Shown piece by piece: positions 14,603 through 23,890 of a stretch of 64,000 nucleotides of DNA. The stretch comes from Anaerotignum lactatifermentans DSM 14214 (GTDB taxonomy: Bacteria; Bacillota; Clostridia; Lachnospirales; Anaerotignaceae), in NCBI RefSeq assembly GCF_900142265.1, contig NZ_FRAH01000008.1, forward strand, positions 1-64,000, given 5' to 3'. Position 1 is the stretch's first letter, and each line of letters opens with the position of its first letter. The notes below the pieces were generated by a model, which was not told the origin of the DNA, did no database searches, and saw only the letters and a list, made by a program, of their open reading frames with translations. The translations under genes and the position numbers were made by a program.

Positions 14603-17600
14603 TTATTGTTCTGCAAGCTTCTTGTATGCTTCGTATTTTTCTTTCGCCTTGTCAGCAGCTTCTTTCAGCAGCACTTTTGCTGTTTCGGGGAAGGTGCGAA
14701 CCAGGGAAGCGTAACGAACTTCGCCCATGATGAAGTCGTTGTAATCCATGGAAGGTTCTTTGGAATCCAGGATGAAAGGATTCTTGCCTTCTTTCTTCAG
14801 ATCGGGGTTGTAACGGTACAGGAACCAGTAGCCAGCATCCACTGCCAGTTTTGCTTCCAGCTGTGCGTTTGCCATGCCTTTGGAGATACCGTGGTTGATA
14901 CAAGGCGCATAAGCGATGATCAGGGAAGGACCTTTGTAAGCTTCTGCTTCTTTCAGGGCTTTGATCAGCTGTGCAGGGTTTGCGCCCAGAGCAACCTGTG
15001 CAACGTAGATGTAGCCGTAGCTCATTGCCAGCATACCCAGGTCTTTCTTCACAGTTGCTTTACCGCCTGCTGCGAACTGTGCCACAGCGCCGATAGGTGT
15101 TGCTTTAGAGGACTGACCGCCTGTGTTGGAGTAAACTTCTGTGTCAACCACCAGTACGTTTACGTCTGCGCCGGAAGCCAGTACGTGATCCAGACCGCCG
15201 TAACCGATGTCGTATGCCCAGCCGTCGCCGCCGTACATCCACATGGATTTCTTGGTCAGGTGTTCTTTGTTATCCATGATGAAGGCTTTCAGGTCTGCCG
15301 CTTCACCGCTTACGGAAACTTTTTCCAGAGCTGCCAGCAGAGCTTTGGTGTCTTCTTTGCTTCTGTGACCGTCATCGTAGTTTGCCAGCCATACGTCAGC
15401 TGCTGCTTTCAGATCTGCATCATCTACCAGAGCCAGCAGTTCTTTCAGCTTCATGGTTACGCGTTCTCTCTGCTGTTCTACTGCCAGAACCATACCCAGG
15501 GAGAATTCTGCGTTATTTTCAAACAGGGAGTTGCTCCATGCGGGGCCCCAGCCTTCTTTGTTTGTTGTGTAAGGTACGCAAGGTGCAGCAGCGCCCCAAG
15601 CCTGTGTACAGCCTGTAGCGTTTGCCAGATACATACGGTCGCCGTAAAGCTGTGTCATCAGTTTTGCGTAAGCTGTTTCGCCGCAGCCTGCACATGCGCC
15701 GGAGAATTCCAGCAGAGGCTGTTCGAACTGAGAGCCTTTTACGCTGTATTTGTCCATAGGGTTCTTCTTATCGGACAGAGCCAGAGAGAAGTCCCAGTTA
15801 GGCTGTTCGTGCATCTGAGTATCCAGAGGTTTCATTACCAGCGCTTTTTCTTTTGCGGGACATGCTGTTACGCAGACACCACAGCCCTGGCAGTCCAGAG
15901 GGTCAACCTGGATGCGGAAACGATACTGCGCGATTTCGCCAGCGCCTTTTGCGGGTTCTGTTACATAGCCTTCGGGTGCGTTCTTCGCTTCTTCTTCTGT
16001 CAGCAGGAAAGGACGGATACATGCATGAGGGCATACGTAAGAACACTGGTTACACTGGATACATTTTGTTGCATCCCATTCGGGAACGTCGATGGCAACA
16101 CCACGTTTTTCGTAAGCGGAAGTACCCAGAGGTACGGTACCGTCTTCTCTGCCAACGAATACGGATACGGGCAGCAAGTCGCCTTTCAGTGCGTTCATGG
16201 GAACCAGCAGTTTTTCAACGTATTCAGGCAGAACGCGTTTGATTTCTTCTTTGTCCACGTCTTTTGCGTCTTTCCAGCTTTCGGGAACGTCGATTTTTAC
16301 CAGACCTGTCAGACCTGCGTCTACAGCGGCATAGTTCATGTTAACGACTTTTTCACCTTTTTTGCCGTAAGATTTTTCGATGGCTGCTTTCATGTAGCCA
16401 ACGGCGTCATCAACGGGGATGATGTTTGCCAGTTTGAAGAATGCGGACTGGAGAACGGAGTTGGTTCTGTTGCCCAGACCGATTTCACGGCAGATTTCAA
16501 CAGCGTCAATGGTATAGAAATTGATGTTGTTGTTTGCGATGTAACGTTTTACGTCAGCAGGCAGGTGTTTTTCCAGTTCTTCGCCTTTCCAGCCGCAGTT
16601 CAGCAGGAAAGTACCGCCGGGTTTGATTTCGGAAACGATATCATATTTGGAGATGTAGGACTGGTTGTGGCATGCCACAAAGTCTGCTTTGAATACCAGA
16701 TAGCTGGAGCGGATAGGCACATCACCGAAACGCAGGTGAGATTTTGTGATACCGCCGGATTTTTTGGTGTCATATTCAAAGTATGCCTGTGCGTATTTAT
16801 CTGTATGGTCACCGATGATCTTGATGGAGTTTTTGTTTGCGCCAACAGTACCGTCGGAGCCCAGACCCCAGAATTTGCAGGAGATGGTGCTTGCGTCTGT
16901 TACTTCGGGTTCTGCGCCAACTTCGATGGATGTCATGGAAACGTCGTCAATGATACCAACGGTGAAGTGGTTTTTCTTTTCGCCTTTCATGTTGTCAAAG
17001 ACAGCAACAACCTGTGCGGGGGTTACGTCTTTGGAGGACAGACCGTATCTGCCTGCCAGTACCAGAGGCGTTCTGCCTGCTTCTGTCAGTGCGGAACATA
17101 CATCCTGGTACAGAGGTTCACCCAGTGCGCCGGGTTCTTTTGTTCTGTCCAGAACGGTAACGATTTTCGCTGTTTCAGGCAGTGCGCCTAAGAAATGTTT
17201 CAGGGAGAAAGGACGGTACAGGTGAACCTGCAGGAAACCAACCTTTTCGCCTTTTGCTGTCAGATATTCCACAACTTCCTGTGCTGCGCCAGTGATGGAG
17301 CCCATAGCGATCAGAACGTGTTCTGCATCGGGTGCGCCGAAGTAGTTGAACAGCTGATAATTTCTGCCTGTGATTTTGTTGATTTCGTGCATGTAGTTTT
17401 CCACGATTTCAGGCAGACGTGTATAGAAAGGTGTCTGTGCTTCTCTGTTCTGGAAGAATACGTCAGGGTTCTGTACGGTAGAACGCTGTACGGGATGTTC
17501 GGGGTTCAGTGCGTTTTTGCGGAATTTGCGCAGTGCGTCTTCATCCAGCAGTTTTGCGATATCTTCGTAGTCCATGACTTCGATTTTCTGCAGTTCGTGA

Positions 17601-18133
17601 GAAGTACGGAAACCATCGAAGAAATGCATGAAAGGTACGCTGCCTTTGATAGCGGAAAGATGTGCTACGCCGCCCAGGTCCATAACTTCCTGTACGGAAG
17701 CGGAGGACAGCATTGCCACACCGATCTGACGACAAGCCATAACGTCGGAATGGTCGCCGAAGATGGAGAAAGCATGTGTACCAACGGTTCTGGAGCTTAC
17801 ATGGAATACGCCGGGTTTGAGCTGACCGGCAATACGGTAAATGCCGGGGATCATCAGCAGCAGACCCTGAGAAGCTGTGTATGTGGTTGTCAGTGTACCA
17901 GCTTCCAGTGCGCCGTGCATAGCACCTGCGGCACCTGCTTCGGATTCCATTTCTACCAGACGTACTGTCTGACCGAAGATGTTCTTCTTGCCGTTTGCAG
18001 ACCAGCTGTCAACGTGTTCTGCCATGGGAGAAGAAGGGGTAATAGGGTAAATGGTAGCGACTTCTGTAAATGCGTAAGAGATATAAGCAGCCGCTTCATT
18101 CCCGTCCATGGTTTTCATAATTTTTGTGTTCAT
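14603..18133 (-). CDS. nifJ: Pyruvate:ferredoxin (flavodoxin) oxidoreductase
   Basis: It oxidatively decarboxylates pyruvate with CoA to acetyl-CoA, CO2 and reduced ferredoxin, the central step of clostridial fermentation. The 1,176-aa single chain has the usual fused order: domain I with IYPITPSSPMAE near residue 35, gamma domain, CoA-binding region, a two-cluster ferredoxin domain (CIQCNQCSYVCPHA and CQGCGVCVTACPA, about 690-760), and the TPP domain with CAGCGETAY and GGDGWAYDIGYGGLDHVL. The nearby MNYAAVDAG matches the inter-domain linker. AAAGGAG precedes the ATG by 9 nt. It is monocistronic with a strong promoter. Confidence 0.96.
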   Translation of the reverse strand: MNTKIMKTMDGNEAAAYISYAFTEVATIYPITPSSPMAEHVDSWSANGKKNIFGQTVRLVEMESEAGAAGAMHGALEAGTLTTTYTASQGLLLMIPGIYRIAGQLKPGVFHVSSRTVGTHAFSIFGDHSDVMACRQIGVAMLSSASVQEVMDLGGVAHLSAIKGSVPFMHFFDGFRTSHELQKIEVMDYEDIAKLLDEDALRKFRKNALNPEHPVQRSTVQNPDVFFQNREAQTPFYTRLPEIVENYMHEINKITGRNYQLFNYFGAPDAEHVLIAMGSITGAAQEVVEYLTAKGEKVGFLQVHLYRPFSLKHFLGALPETAKIVTVLDRTKEPGALGEPLYQDVCSALTEAGRTPLVLAGRYGLSSKDVTPAQVVAVFDNMKGEKKNHFTVGIIDDVSMTSIEVGAEPEVTDASTISCKFWGLGSDGTVGANKNSIKIIGDHTDKYAQAYFEYDTKKSGGITKSHLRFGDVPIRSSYLVFKADFVACHNQSYISKYDIVSEIKPGGTFLLNCGWKGEELEKHLPADVKRYIANNNINFYTIDAVEICREIGLGNRTNSVLQSAFFKLANIIPVDDAVGYMKAAIEKSYGKKGEKVVNMNYAAVDAGLTGLVKIDVPESWKDAKDVDKEEIKRVLPEYVEKLLVPMNALKGDLLPVSVFVGREDGTVPLGTSAYEKRGVAIDVPEWDATKCIQCNQCSYVCPHACIRPFLLTEEEAKNAPEGYVTEPAKGAGEIAQYRFRIQVDPLDCQGCGVCVTACPAKEKALVMKPLDTQMHEQPNWDFSLALSDKKNPMDKYSVKGSQFEQPLLEFSGACAGCGETAYAKLMTQLYGDRMYLANATGCTQAWGAAAPCVPYTTNKEGWGPAWSNSLFENNAEFSLGMVLAVEQQRERVTMKLKELLALVDDADLKAAADVWLANYDDGHRSKEDTKALLAALEKVSVSGEAADLKAFIMDNKEHLTKKSMWMYGGDGWAYDIGYGGLDHVLASGADVNVLVVDTEVYSNTGGQSSKATPIGAVAQFAAGGKATVKKDLGMLAMSYGYIYVAQVALGANPAQLIKALKEAEAYKGPSLIIAYAPCINHGISKGMANAQLEAKLAVDAGYWFLYRYNPDLKKEGKNPFILDSKEPSMDYNDFIMGEVRYASLVRTFPETAKVLLKEAADKAKEKYEAYKKLAEQ

Positions 18134-18184
18134 GGAAAAACTCCTTTCATATAAATAAAATGTCCCCGTAATAACTGTAATTTC

Positions 18185-18213
18185 ATGATAATGTATTCTG
18201 CATACACTGTCAA
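18185..18213 (-). promoter_or_regulatory. Promoter of the pyruvate oxidoreductase gene with internal inverted repeat
   Basis: On the minus strand TTGACA, 17 nt, TATCAT. The spacer contains TGTAT-N5-ATACA, a small inverted repeat that could bind a repressor. The start codon lies about 50 nt downstream. Confidence 0.65.
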
Positions 18214-18549
18214 GAAATTACCAAAAAGAAAACAAAAAAAGTCAATTTGTTTGACATTCGGCTGTGAATTTGTGCAATTTAACCATAAAAAATTCCGAAA
18301 AAAGGAGAAAACAGGAAAAAACGAGCAAAAAAATCACGAAATTGTTGTGTACAGAAAAAAGAAAAAACAATAAATTATTGTATTTTCGTTGATACATCGT
18401 CAAATTGGTGAGGCACATGTTTGCGAAAGGGCTGGAAAAAAGAGGAAATTCAAGGAAAAACAGGGGCAGATTTCAGGGGATTGCAAAGGATTGTATGACA
18501 AAAAATGCAAAAAGATTGTTTATAAATTAACGATTTAGGAGGCGTTTCC
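18214..18549. other. AT-rich gap before the 304-aa gene
   Basis: Apart from the divergent promoter at its left edge and TTTAGGAGG before the next ATG, this 330-nt stretch is AT-rich and purine-biased on the + strand. I see no gene or clear hairpin in it. Confidence 0.4.
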
Positions 18550-19464
18550 ATGGAAATCATCAACATCACATGTCTGCGGCAGAAATCCCAGCGGCATCGT
18601 CCCAAGTGGGTGGGGAAACTGCCGGAAAGCTGGGCAGAGAAATGGCAGCTGAAGTATTGCCCGTGGGTGGAAACGGCGGAGGGCAGCTGGTGCTTGCAGA
18701 CGGATAGGGACGGCTGTTTTCTGCCTCCGTGGCGGGAGAAAGCCAGAGAGTTGCTGCAACAGGCAGCAGATGGGGGAGCAAAGATTGCCCTTTCACCTAT
18801 GGCAGCAGACTTGCCTGGGGATATCCTGCCCTTTGCCACAGGACGAAAACTCTATCCCATATTCGGGGCAGAAGCCGCAGCCACAGGGCTGGAAGCCATG
18901 GGCAAACGACAGGAAGGAGCTTCTTTCGTGGTGGCAGACGGCGGCGAATGGGAAACGGAAGCGGCACTGGCAGCTTTGCCCGGCTGGGTGAATCGTCTGG
19001 GTATCCTCACAGACCGTCAGCCTTTTTTCGTGTCATGGCAGGAACGGTTCCTGGAGGAAAGAGGGCTGGTGGTGGAAGTGTTCAGCTCCGTGGGCTACGG
19101 CGTTTTTCGGGAGGCAGATGTGGTCCTTTCCTGCGCGAAGGGCAACGGCGCCATGGCTTATGCTCTGGCGGAAGGGGCTGTGTTTCTGGATTTGGTGGGC
19201 AACGGTACCGTTACGGAGAGTATTGCCCTGCGCCGCGCCGATGTGCTGGCGGCAGACGGATTTTTCTTTGGCAACCAAAAAGAGATGGAGGCAGGTGCCC
19301 TGACAGAAGCCCGTACTTATTGTGAAAATCAGATGTTTCGGGCGTATTTTGATGCGCCCGGCGCCGAAAAAGCGGCAGAGGCAAAAGCCGGTTTGGGACA
19401 GTTGTGTCCCGTCGGTTTTCTTCTGGGCGGAAAAAGACGAAAAATTCCGAAAAAACAGGGATAA
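18550..19464 (+). CDS. Hypothetical protein, 304 aa
   Basis: I cannot name the family. The protein looks soluble, with an N-terminal Trp-rich part (RPKWVGKLPESWAEKW), a central alpha/beta part with a possible nucleotide-binding-like stretch (VVADGGEWETEAALAAL), and a C-terminal part with the sequence SCAKGNGAMAYALAEGAVFLD. The Arg/Lys-rich tail (GGKRRKIPKKQG) is short. AGGAGG lies 8 nt before the ATG. It precedes greA but has its own unit; greA has a separate promoter at 19,490. Confidence 0.7.
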   Translation: MEIINITCLRQKSQRHRPKWVGKLPESWAEKWQLKYCPWVETAEGSWCLQTDRDGCFLPPWREKARELLQQAADGGAKIALSPMAADLPGDILPFATGRKLYPIFGAEAAATGLEAMGKRQEGASFVVADGGEWETEAALAALPGWVNRLGILTDRQPFFVSWQERFLEERGLVVEVFSSVGYGVFREADVVLSCAKGNGAMAYALAEGAVFLDLVGNGTVTESIALRRADVLAADGFFFGNQKEMEAGALTEARTYCENQMFRAYFDAPGAEKAAEAKAGLGQLCPVGFLLGGKRRKIPKKQG

Positions 19465-19489
19465 AATCGCATTTTCCCGGGAGAAAACA

Positions 19490-19519
19490 TTGACAAAATT
19501 ACTTACCTTAGTATATAAT
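19490..19519 (+). promoter_or_regulatory. Promoter of the greA-lysS operon
   Basis: TTGACA at 19,490, an 18-nt spacer, and TATAAT at 19,514-19,519. A leader hairpin (GGAGGGC with GCCCTCC, 19,536-19,560) followed by CTTTTCC lies between it and greA and may act as an attenuator. Confidence 0.75.
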
Positions 19520-19634
19520 TTATCAATGAATTTTCGGAGGGCATTTCGGTAAGCCCTCCCTTTTCCTTGTAATATCAAGGAAAATCCCTATTTTTGAAAA
19601 ATTGGATAAAACCCGCAAGGAGATGAAATAAGCA

Positions 19635-20114
19635 ATGGCAGAAGCAAAAAAAGTAGTCATGACCTATGACGGTCTGAAAAAAATGGAACAGGAACTGGAA
19701 AACCTGAAAACCGTACGCAGAAAAGAAGTAGCAGAAAAAATCAAAGAAGCAAGAGGACAGGGCGACTTGTCTGAAAATGCCGAATATGACGCTGCGAAAG
19801 AAGAACAGGGCGAAATCGAAAGCCGTATCATACAGCTGGAAAACCTGCTGCGCAACGCGGAAGTTATCGACGAAGACGTACTGAAAATGGACGTTGTCAA
19901 CCTGGGCTCCAAAGTAACAGTACTGGACGTGGAATTTGACGAAGAAATGGAATACACCATCGTTGGTTCCACAGAAGCAGACCCTATGAACGGCAGAATC
20001 TCTAACGAATCCCCTCTGGGTATGGCTCTGCTGGGTCAGAAGGTAGGCGCAACCGTTATGGCAGATACACCCGACGGCGAAGTGGCATTTAAAATTCTGA
20101 ACATCCAGAAATAA
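19635..20114 (+). CDS. greA: Transcription elongation factor GreA
   Basis: The 159-aa protein stimulates the cleavage activity of stalled RNA polymerase. The N-terminal coiled coil carries the acidic tip ([16 protein letters not shown], about 44-59) that reaches the polymerase active site. The C-terminal FKBP-like domain contains GSTEADP and [19 protein letters not shown] precedes the start. It is the first gene of a greA-lysS operon, a common arrangement in Firmicutes. Confidence 0.95.
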   Translation: MAEAKKVVMTYDGLKKMEQELENLKTVRRKEVAEKIKEARGQGDLSENAEYDAAKEEQGEIESRIIQLENLLRNAEVIDEDVLKMDVVNLGSKVTVLDVEFDEEMEYTIVGSTEADPMNGRISNESPLGMALLGQKVGATVMADTPDGEVAFKILNIQK

Positions 20115-20159
20115 TTTTTATTTTTTGCATAAGAGAACACGGAAACGGAGGAAAACAAA

Positions 20160-22097
20160 GTGGCAGAACAGAACAACCAGCCTGCACAGGAAATGACACA
20201 GCAGGAACTGAGCGAACAGATTAAAATCAGACGGGAAAAACTGGCACAGCTTCAGGCTGAAGGCAAAGACCCCTTTGAAATTACAAAATGCGAAGTAACA
20301 CATCACAGCGATGAAATCAAAGACAACTTCGACGAACTGGAAGGCAAAGACGTTGCCATCGCCGGCAGACTTATGAGCAAACGTATCATGGGGAAAGCGT
20401 CCTTCTGCAACATTCAGGACAGAAACGGCAACATCCAGTCTTATGTAAGTCGTAACGACATCGGCGACGAAGCTTATGCCGCATTCAAAAAATTCGACAT
20501 TGGCGACCTGATCAGCATCAAAGGCTTCGTATTCAAAACAAAAACAGGGGAAGTTTCCGTACACGCAAAAGAAGTGACACTGCTGTCCAAGAGCCTGCAG
20601 GTACTGCCCGAAAAATTCCACGGTCTGAAAGACCAGGAACTGCGTTACCGTCAGAGATATCTGGATCTGATCGTGAACCCCGAAGTGCGTGACACATTCA
20701 TCAAACGTTCCCGCATCATCACAGAAATCCGTAAATTCCTGGATGGCAAGGGCTTCCTGGAAGTGGAAACACCTGTACTGCAGACCATTCCCGGCGGCGC
20801 TTCCGCAAGACCTTTCATCACACACCATAACACACTGGATATCGACATGTACTGCCGTATCGCTCTGGAACTGCCTCTGAAACGTCTGATCGTGGGCGGT
20901 TTTGAACGTGTGTATGAAATCGGCCGTGTATTCCGTAACGAAGGTATCTCCGTTCGTCATAACCCCGAATTCACCCTGATGGAACTGTATCAGGCTTATA
21001 CAGACTATAACGGCATGATGGACATCACAGAAGAAATGTTCCGTACCGTTGCACAGAACGTACTGGGTACCACAAAAGTGGTTTACGGCGGTCACGAACT
21101 GGATCTGGGCAAACCTTTCGCAAGAAAGACCATGGTAGACGCTGTTAAAGAATTCTCCGGCGTAGACTTCGATCAGGTAGCTGATACAGCAGAAGCTAAG
21201 AGAATCGCTGATGAACATCATGTAGAATATGAAGAACGTCATGTAAAAGGCGATATCCTGAACCTGTTCTTCGAAGAATTCGTAGAAAAGAACCTGATCC
21301 AGCCTACATTCATCATCGACTACCCCGTTGAAATCTCTCCTCTGACAAAGAGAAAACCCGATAAACCGGAATTCACAGAACGTTTCGAACTGTTTATCGT
21401 TGGTAGAGAATATGGTAACGCATACTCCGAACTGAATGACCCCATCGACCAGCGTCATCGTTTTGAATATCAGGAATACCTGAGAGAAGCAGGCGACGAC
21501 GAAGCAAACATGATCGATGAAGACTTCCTGACAGCTCTGGAATATGGTATGCCTCCTACAGGCGGTCTGGGCGTAGGTATCGACAGATTCGTTATGCTGC
21601 TGACAGAATCCGTTTCCATCAGAGACGTAATTCTGTTCCCCACAATGAAACCCCTGGACATGCCTAAGAAAGCAGAAACAAAAGCTCCTGCTGCTGTGGC
21701 TGCTCCCGTAGCGGAAAAAATCGACTTCTCCAACGTAAAGGTAGAACCTCTGTTTGAAGAATTCGTGGACTTCGATACATTTGCGAAATCCGACTATAGA
21801 GCCGTAAAAGTAAAAGCATGTGAAGCAGTGCCTAAGAGCAAAAAACTGCTGAAATTCGTGCTGGATGACGGCAGCGGCACAGATCGTGTGATCCTGAGCG
21901 GTATCCATGAATTCTATGAACCCGAAGAACTGGTAGGCAAAACTTGCATCGCTATCACAAACCTGCCTCCTCGTAACATGATGGGCATTGACTCTTGTGG
22001 TATGCTGATCTCCGCTGTACATGAAGTGGATGGTCACGAAGGTCTGAACCTGCTGATGGTGGATGATAGAATCCCCGCAGGTGCAAAACTGTACTAA
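20160..22097 (+). CDS. lysS: Lysine--tRNA ligase (class II) with C-terminal tRNA-binding domain
   Basis: The enzyme charges tRNA-Lys. The start is GTG at 20,160 with GGAGG 8-12 nt upstream. The OB-fold anticodon-binding domain (about 60-175) and class II catalytic core (about 175-500) are present: motif 1 region [19 protein letters not shown], motif 2 [15 protein letters not shown], motif 3 [14 protein letters not shown]. At 645 aa it is about 140 residues longer than a standard LysRS. The extension (about 535-645) looks like an EMAP-II/MetRS-type tRNA-binding domain ([20 protein letters not shown]), joined by an Ala/Lys linker. Confidence 0.95.
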   Translation: MAEQNNQPAQEMTQQELSEQIKIRREKLAQLQAEGKDPFEITKCEVTHHSDEIKDNFDELEGKDVAIAGRLMSKRIMGKASFCNIQDRNGNIQSYVSRNDIGDEAYAAFKKFDIGDLISIKGFVFKTKTGEVSVHAKEVTLLSKSLQVLPEKFHGLKDQELRYRQRYLDLIVNPEVRDTFIKRSRIITEIRKFLDGKGFLEVETPVLQTIPGGASARPFITHHNTLDIDMYCRIALELPLKRLIVGGFERVYEIGRVFRNEGISVRHNPEFTLMELYQAYTDYNGMMDITEEMFRTVAQNVLGTTKVVYGGHELDLGKPFARKTMVDAVKEFSGVDFDQVADTAEAKRIADEHHVEYEERHVKGDILNLFFEEFVEKNLIQPTFIIDYPVEISPLTKRKPDKPEFTERFELFIVGREYGNAYSELNDPIDQRHRFEYQEYLREAGDDEANMIDEDFLTALEYGMPPTGGLGVGIDRFVMLLTESVSIRDVILFPTMKPLDMPKKAETKAPAAVAAPVAEKIDFSNVKVEPLFEEFVDFDTFAKSDYRAVKVKACEAVPKSKKLLKFVLDDGSGTDRVILSGIHEFYEPEELVGKTCIAITNLPPRNMMGIDSCGMLISAVHEVDGHEGLNLLMVDDRIPAGAKLY

Positions 22098-22114
22098 TTT
22101 AAAATAGAAATGCG

Positions 22115-22150
22115 AAAGGCGTTTTCTCGGAAGAGAAAACGCCTTTTTTG
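22115..22150 (+). terminator. Terminator of greA-lysS
   Basis: AAAGGCGTTTTCTC pairs perfectly with GAGAAAACGCCTTT, followed by a T run. Confidence 0.9.
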
Positions 22151-22192
22151 TACCAAATTGTACCAATTTTGTACCAATGAAAATCTGTTTTT

Positions 22193-23284
22193 CTAAAGGA
22201 CTAAAAACCATACAGAAATCATGAAATCAAAAACAAAAAATAGAATGATGAGCAATATCCGTGTACCAATATTTTTCTGGAAAAAAGGAATGTACTGCCA
22301 GATATCCAGAAAATTCGTTGCCAGTGCCCAGAAGATTAAAGGGACAAAGTAACGGTTGAAGATCCCAAGGGGGGTATGTCCCGGCGTAGCTATCATCAAT
22401 AGAAACCAAAGTGCCATCAGCAGGTAGCCAAAAACCGCTATAATTTGTTTCCAGAGGGTATCGGTACGGAATCCCGGTGTGGCATAGAGTATTCTGCCCC
22501 AGAGGGTGCCGCCCTTACGTTTATAGATCAGTTGGATTCTCCGCAGTTCCATCAGAAGTTGTGGCATGGATGCAAAGCGGTTTTTGGGATCAAAGGCACA
22601 GCACCGCAGCAGAACACGGGAAAATATTTTTGGAATGGTTTCTCTGTTTTCTGCAATCTGTTCTGCCAAGGAACGTCCCTTTATGATTTCCTTTCCTGTG
22701 AGGAATTGATAGCATAAAATACCAATAGCGTAAATGTCGGAACGATTGTCTGTTTGGGCATAGCCAAATTGTTCCGGTGCCGCATACTCCGGTGTTCCCA
22801 GACAGACAGTGTCCTTGGGGGCGTGATCTTTGAAAGAACGAATGGTGCCTAAGTCTACCAGTTTGATTTCTTTATGTTCTGTGTACATGATGTTGGACGG
22901 CTTGATGTCTCTGTGAATCAGAGGCGGATTTTGTTTATGGAGAAAGGCAATGGCATCACAGATTTGTATGGTATAATCCAGCATTTCTTCCATGGAAAAC
23001 AGACCTTTTTGCAGAAGCATTTCTGCCAAGGTCCTGCCGTAGATGTACTGCTGAAAAACATAGACTTCCTTTTCGTTTTCCAACACCTGATACACATCGG
23101 CAATGTTCGGATGCCGTAGATGTATCAGTTCTTTGTATCCTTCATAATTCATGGAGGCTTTTTCTATGATTTTTTCCACATATAATCGCTTTTGCTGACG
23201 AATGAGAAAGACGGTGCTGTTGGCGGTTTCTGCCAGCGAACAAAGTCTTTCATAACTGCCAAAACCTGCTGCAAACTGTTCCAT
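22193..23284 (-). CDS. Membrane-anchored Ser/Thr protein kinase
   Basis: The 363-aa protein has a eukaryotic-like kinase domain (about 10-260): candidate ATP lysine in YVEKI (residue 38), catalytic loop IHRDIKPSNIM (HRD at 124-126), metal loop DLG at 144-146 instead of DFG, and GTPEYAAPEQFGY. The glycine-rich loop is degenerate. Three hydrophobic helices follow (about 280-363), so the kinase sits in the cytoplasm tethered by its C-terminus, with no extracellular PASTA repeats. It is divergent from an HTH gene and next to an Mrr-like nuclease. It is unlike the cell-wall PknB kinase. Confidence 0.85.
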   Translation of the reverse strand: MEQFAAGFGSYERLCSLAETANSTVFLIRQQKRLYVEKIIEKASMNYEGYKELIHLRHPNIADVYQVLENEKEVYVFQQYIYGRTLAEMLLQKGLFSMEEMLDYTIQICDAIAFLHKQNPPLIHRDIKPSNIMYTEHKEIKLVDLGTIRSFKDHAPKDTVCLGTPEYAAPEQFGYAQTDNRSDIYAIGILCYQFLTGKEIIKGRSLAEQIAENRETIPKIFSRVLLRCCAFDPKNRFASMPQLLMELRRIQLIYKRKGGTLWGRILYATPGFRTDTLWKQIIAVFGYLLMALWFLLMIATPGHTPLGIFNRYFVPLIFWALATNFLDIWQYIPFFQKNIGTRILLIILFFVFDFMISVWFLVL

Positions 23285-23333
23285 AGTAGTGACTCCTTTT
23301 TTCTTTGCTCCCTTTGATATTAATGGCTCTCTC

Positions 23334-23362
23334 TTGAAATGGCAAGCATAACTTAGTATACT
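23334..23362 (+). promoter_or_regulatory. Promoter of the HTH gene beside the kinase
   Basis: TTGAAA, 17 nt, TATACT, about 30 nt upstream of the ATG at 23,392. Confidence 0.65.
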
Positions 23363-23391
23363 GTCCTAAGAAAGGCAGGAGGGGGCATTGT

Positions 23392-23844
23392 ATGATGTGG
23401 GAAAAATCAACGGAAGAACTGGCAAAGGAATTGTTTCGCTCTAAGGATGTGGCATCCTATCTGAAAGAGGAGAAAAAATATCTGGTGGGTAGTATGACAC
23501 TGGCGGAATATATCAAGTCACTACTGGAAGAAAAGAAACTGGACAGCGTAGAGGTGCGGAAGAGCAGCGGCATTGACAAGACTTATGTCTATGAGATTTT
23601 TACGGGGAAAAAGAAGAATGTCAGCCGGGATAAACTGCTTCTTTTGGCTTTTGCCATGGGGCTGAATCTGGAAGAAACCCAGAGATTGCTGCAGATTGGC
23701 GGACGCTGTCAGCTCTATAGCAGAGATCAGCGGGATGCGGTCATTATGTTCTGCATCTATCATGGAAATACGGTGTTGCAGACGGAAGAACGGCTGGGCG
23801 AAATGGGATTTGACAGCTTGTTTGAGGATGAACGACAAAAATGA
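23392..23844 (+). CDS. HTH protein divergent from the kinase gene
   Basis: The 150-aa protein has a Xre-like HTH (about 55-105: LDSVEVRKSSGIDKTYVYEIFTGKKKNVSRDKLLLLAFAMGL) between a Lys/Glu-rich N-terminus and a C-terminal all-helical part. It may be a regulator of, or a substrate for, the neighbouring kinase. GGAGGGGG lies 7 nt before the ATG; a second ATG follows directly. Confidence 0.75.
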   Translation: MMWEKSTEELAKELFRSKDVASYLKEEKKYLVGSMTLAEYIKSLLEEKKLDSVEVRKSSGIDKTYVYEIFTGKKKNVSRDKLLLLAFAMGLNLEETQRLLQIGGRCQLYSRDQRDAVIMFCIYHGNTVLQTEERLGEMGFDSLFEDERQK

Positions 23845-23890
23845 AATTGAAGAAGTGTCACAATAGGAAACTGTAAGAGGGGGTATCAAA

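Noticed and set aside
14606-17191. Plus-strand 861-aa frame opposite the pyruvate oxidoreductase gene
   Set aside because: Antisense shadow of a well-conserved gene; its Cys/Phe-rich composition comes from the codon bias of the opposite strand.
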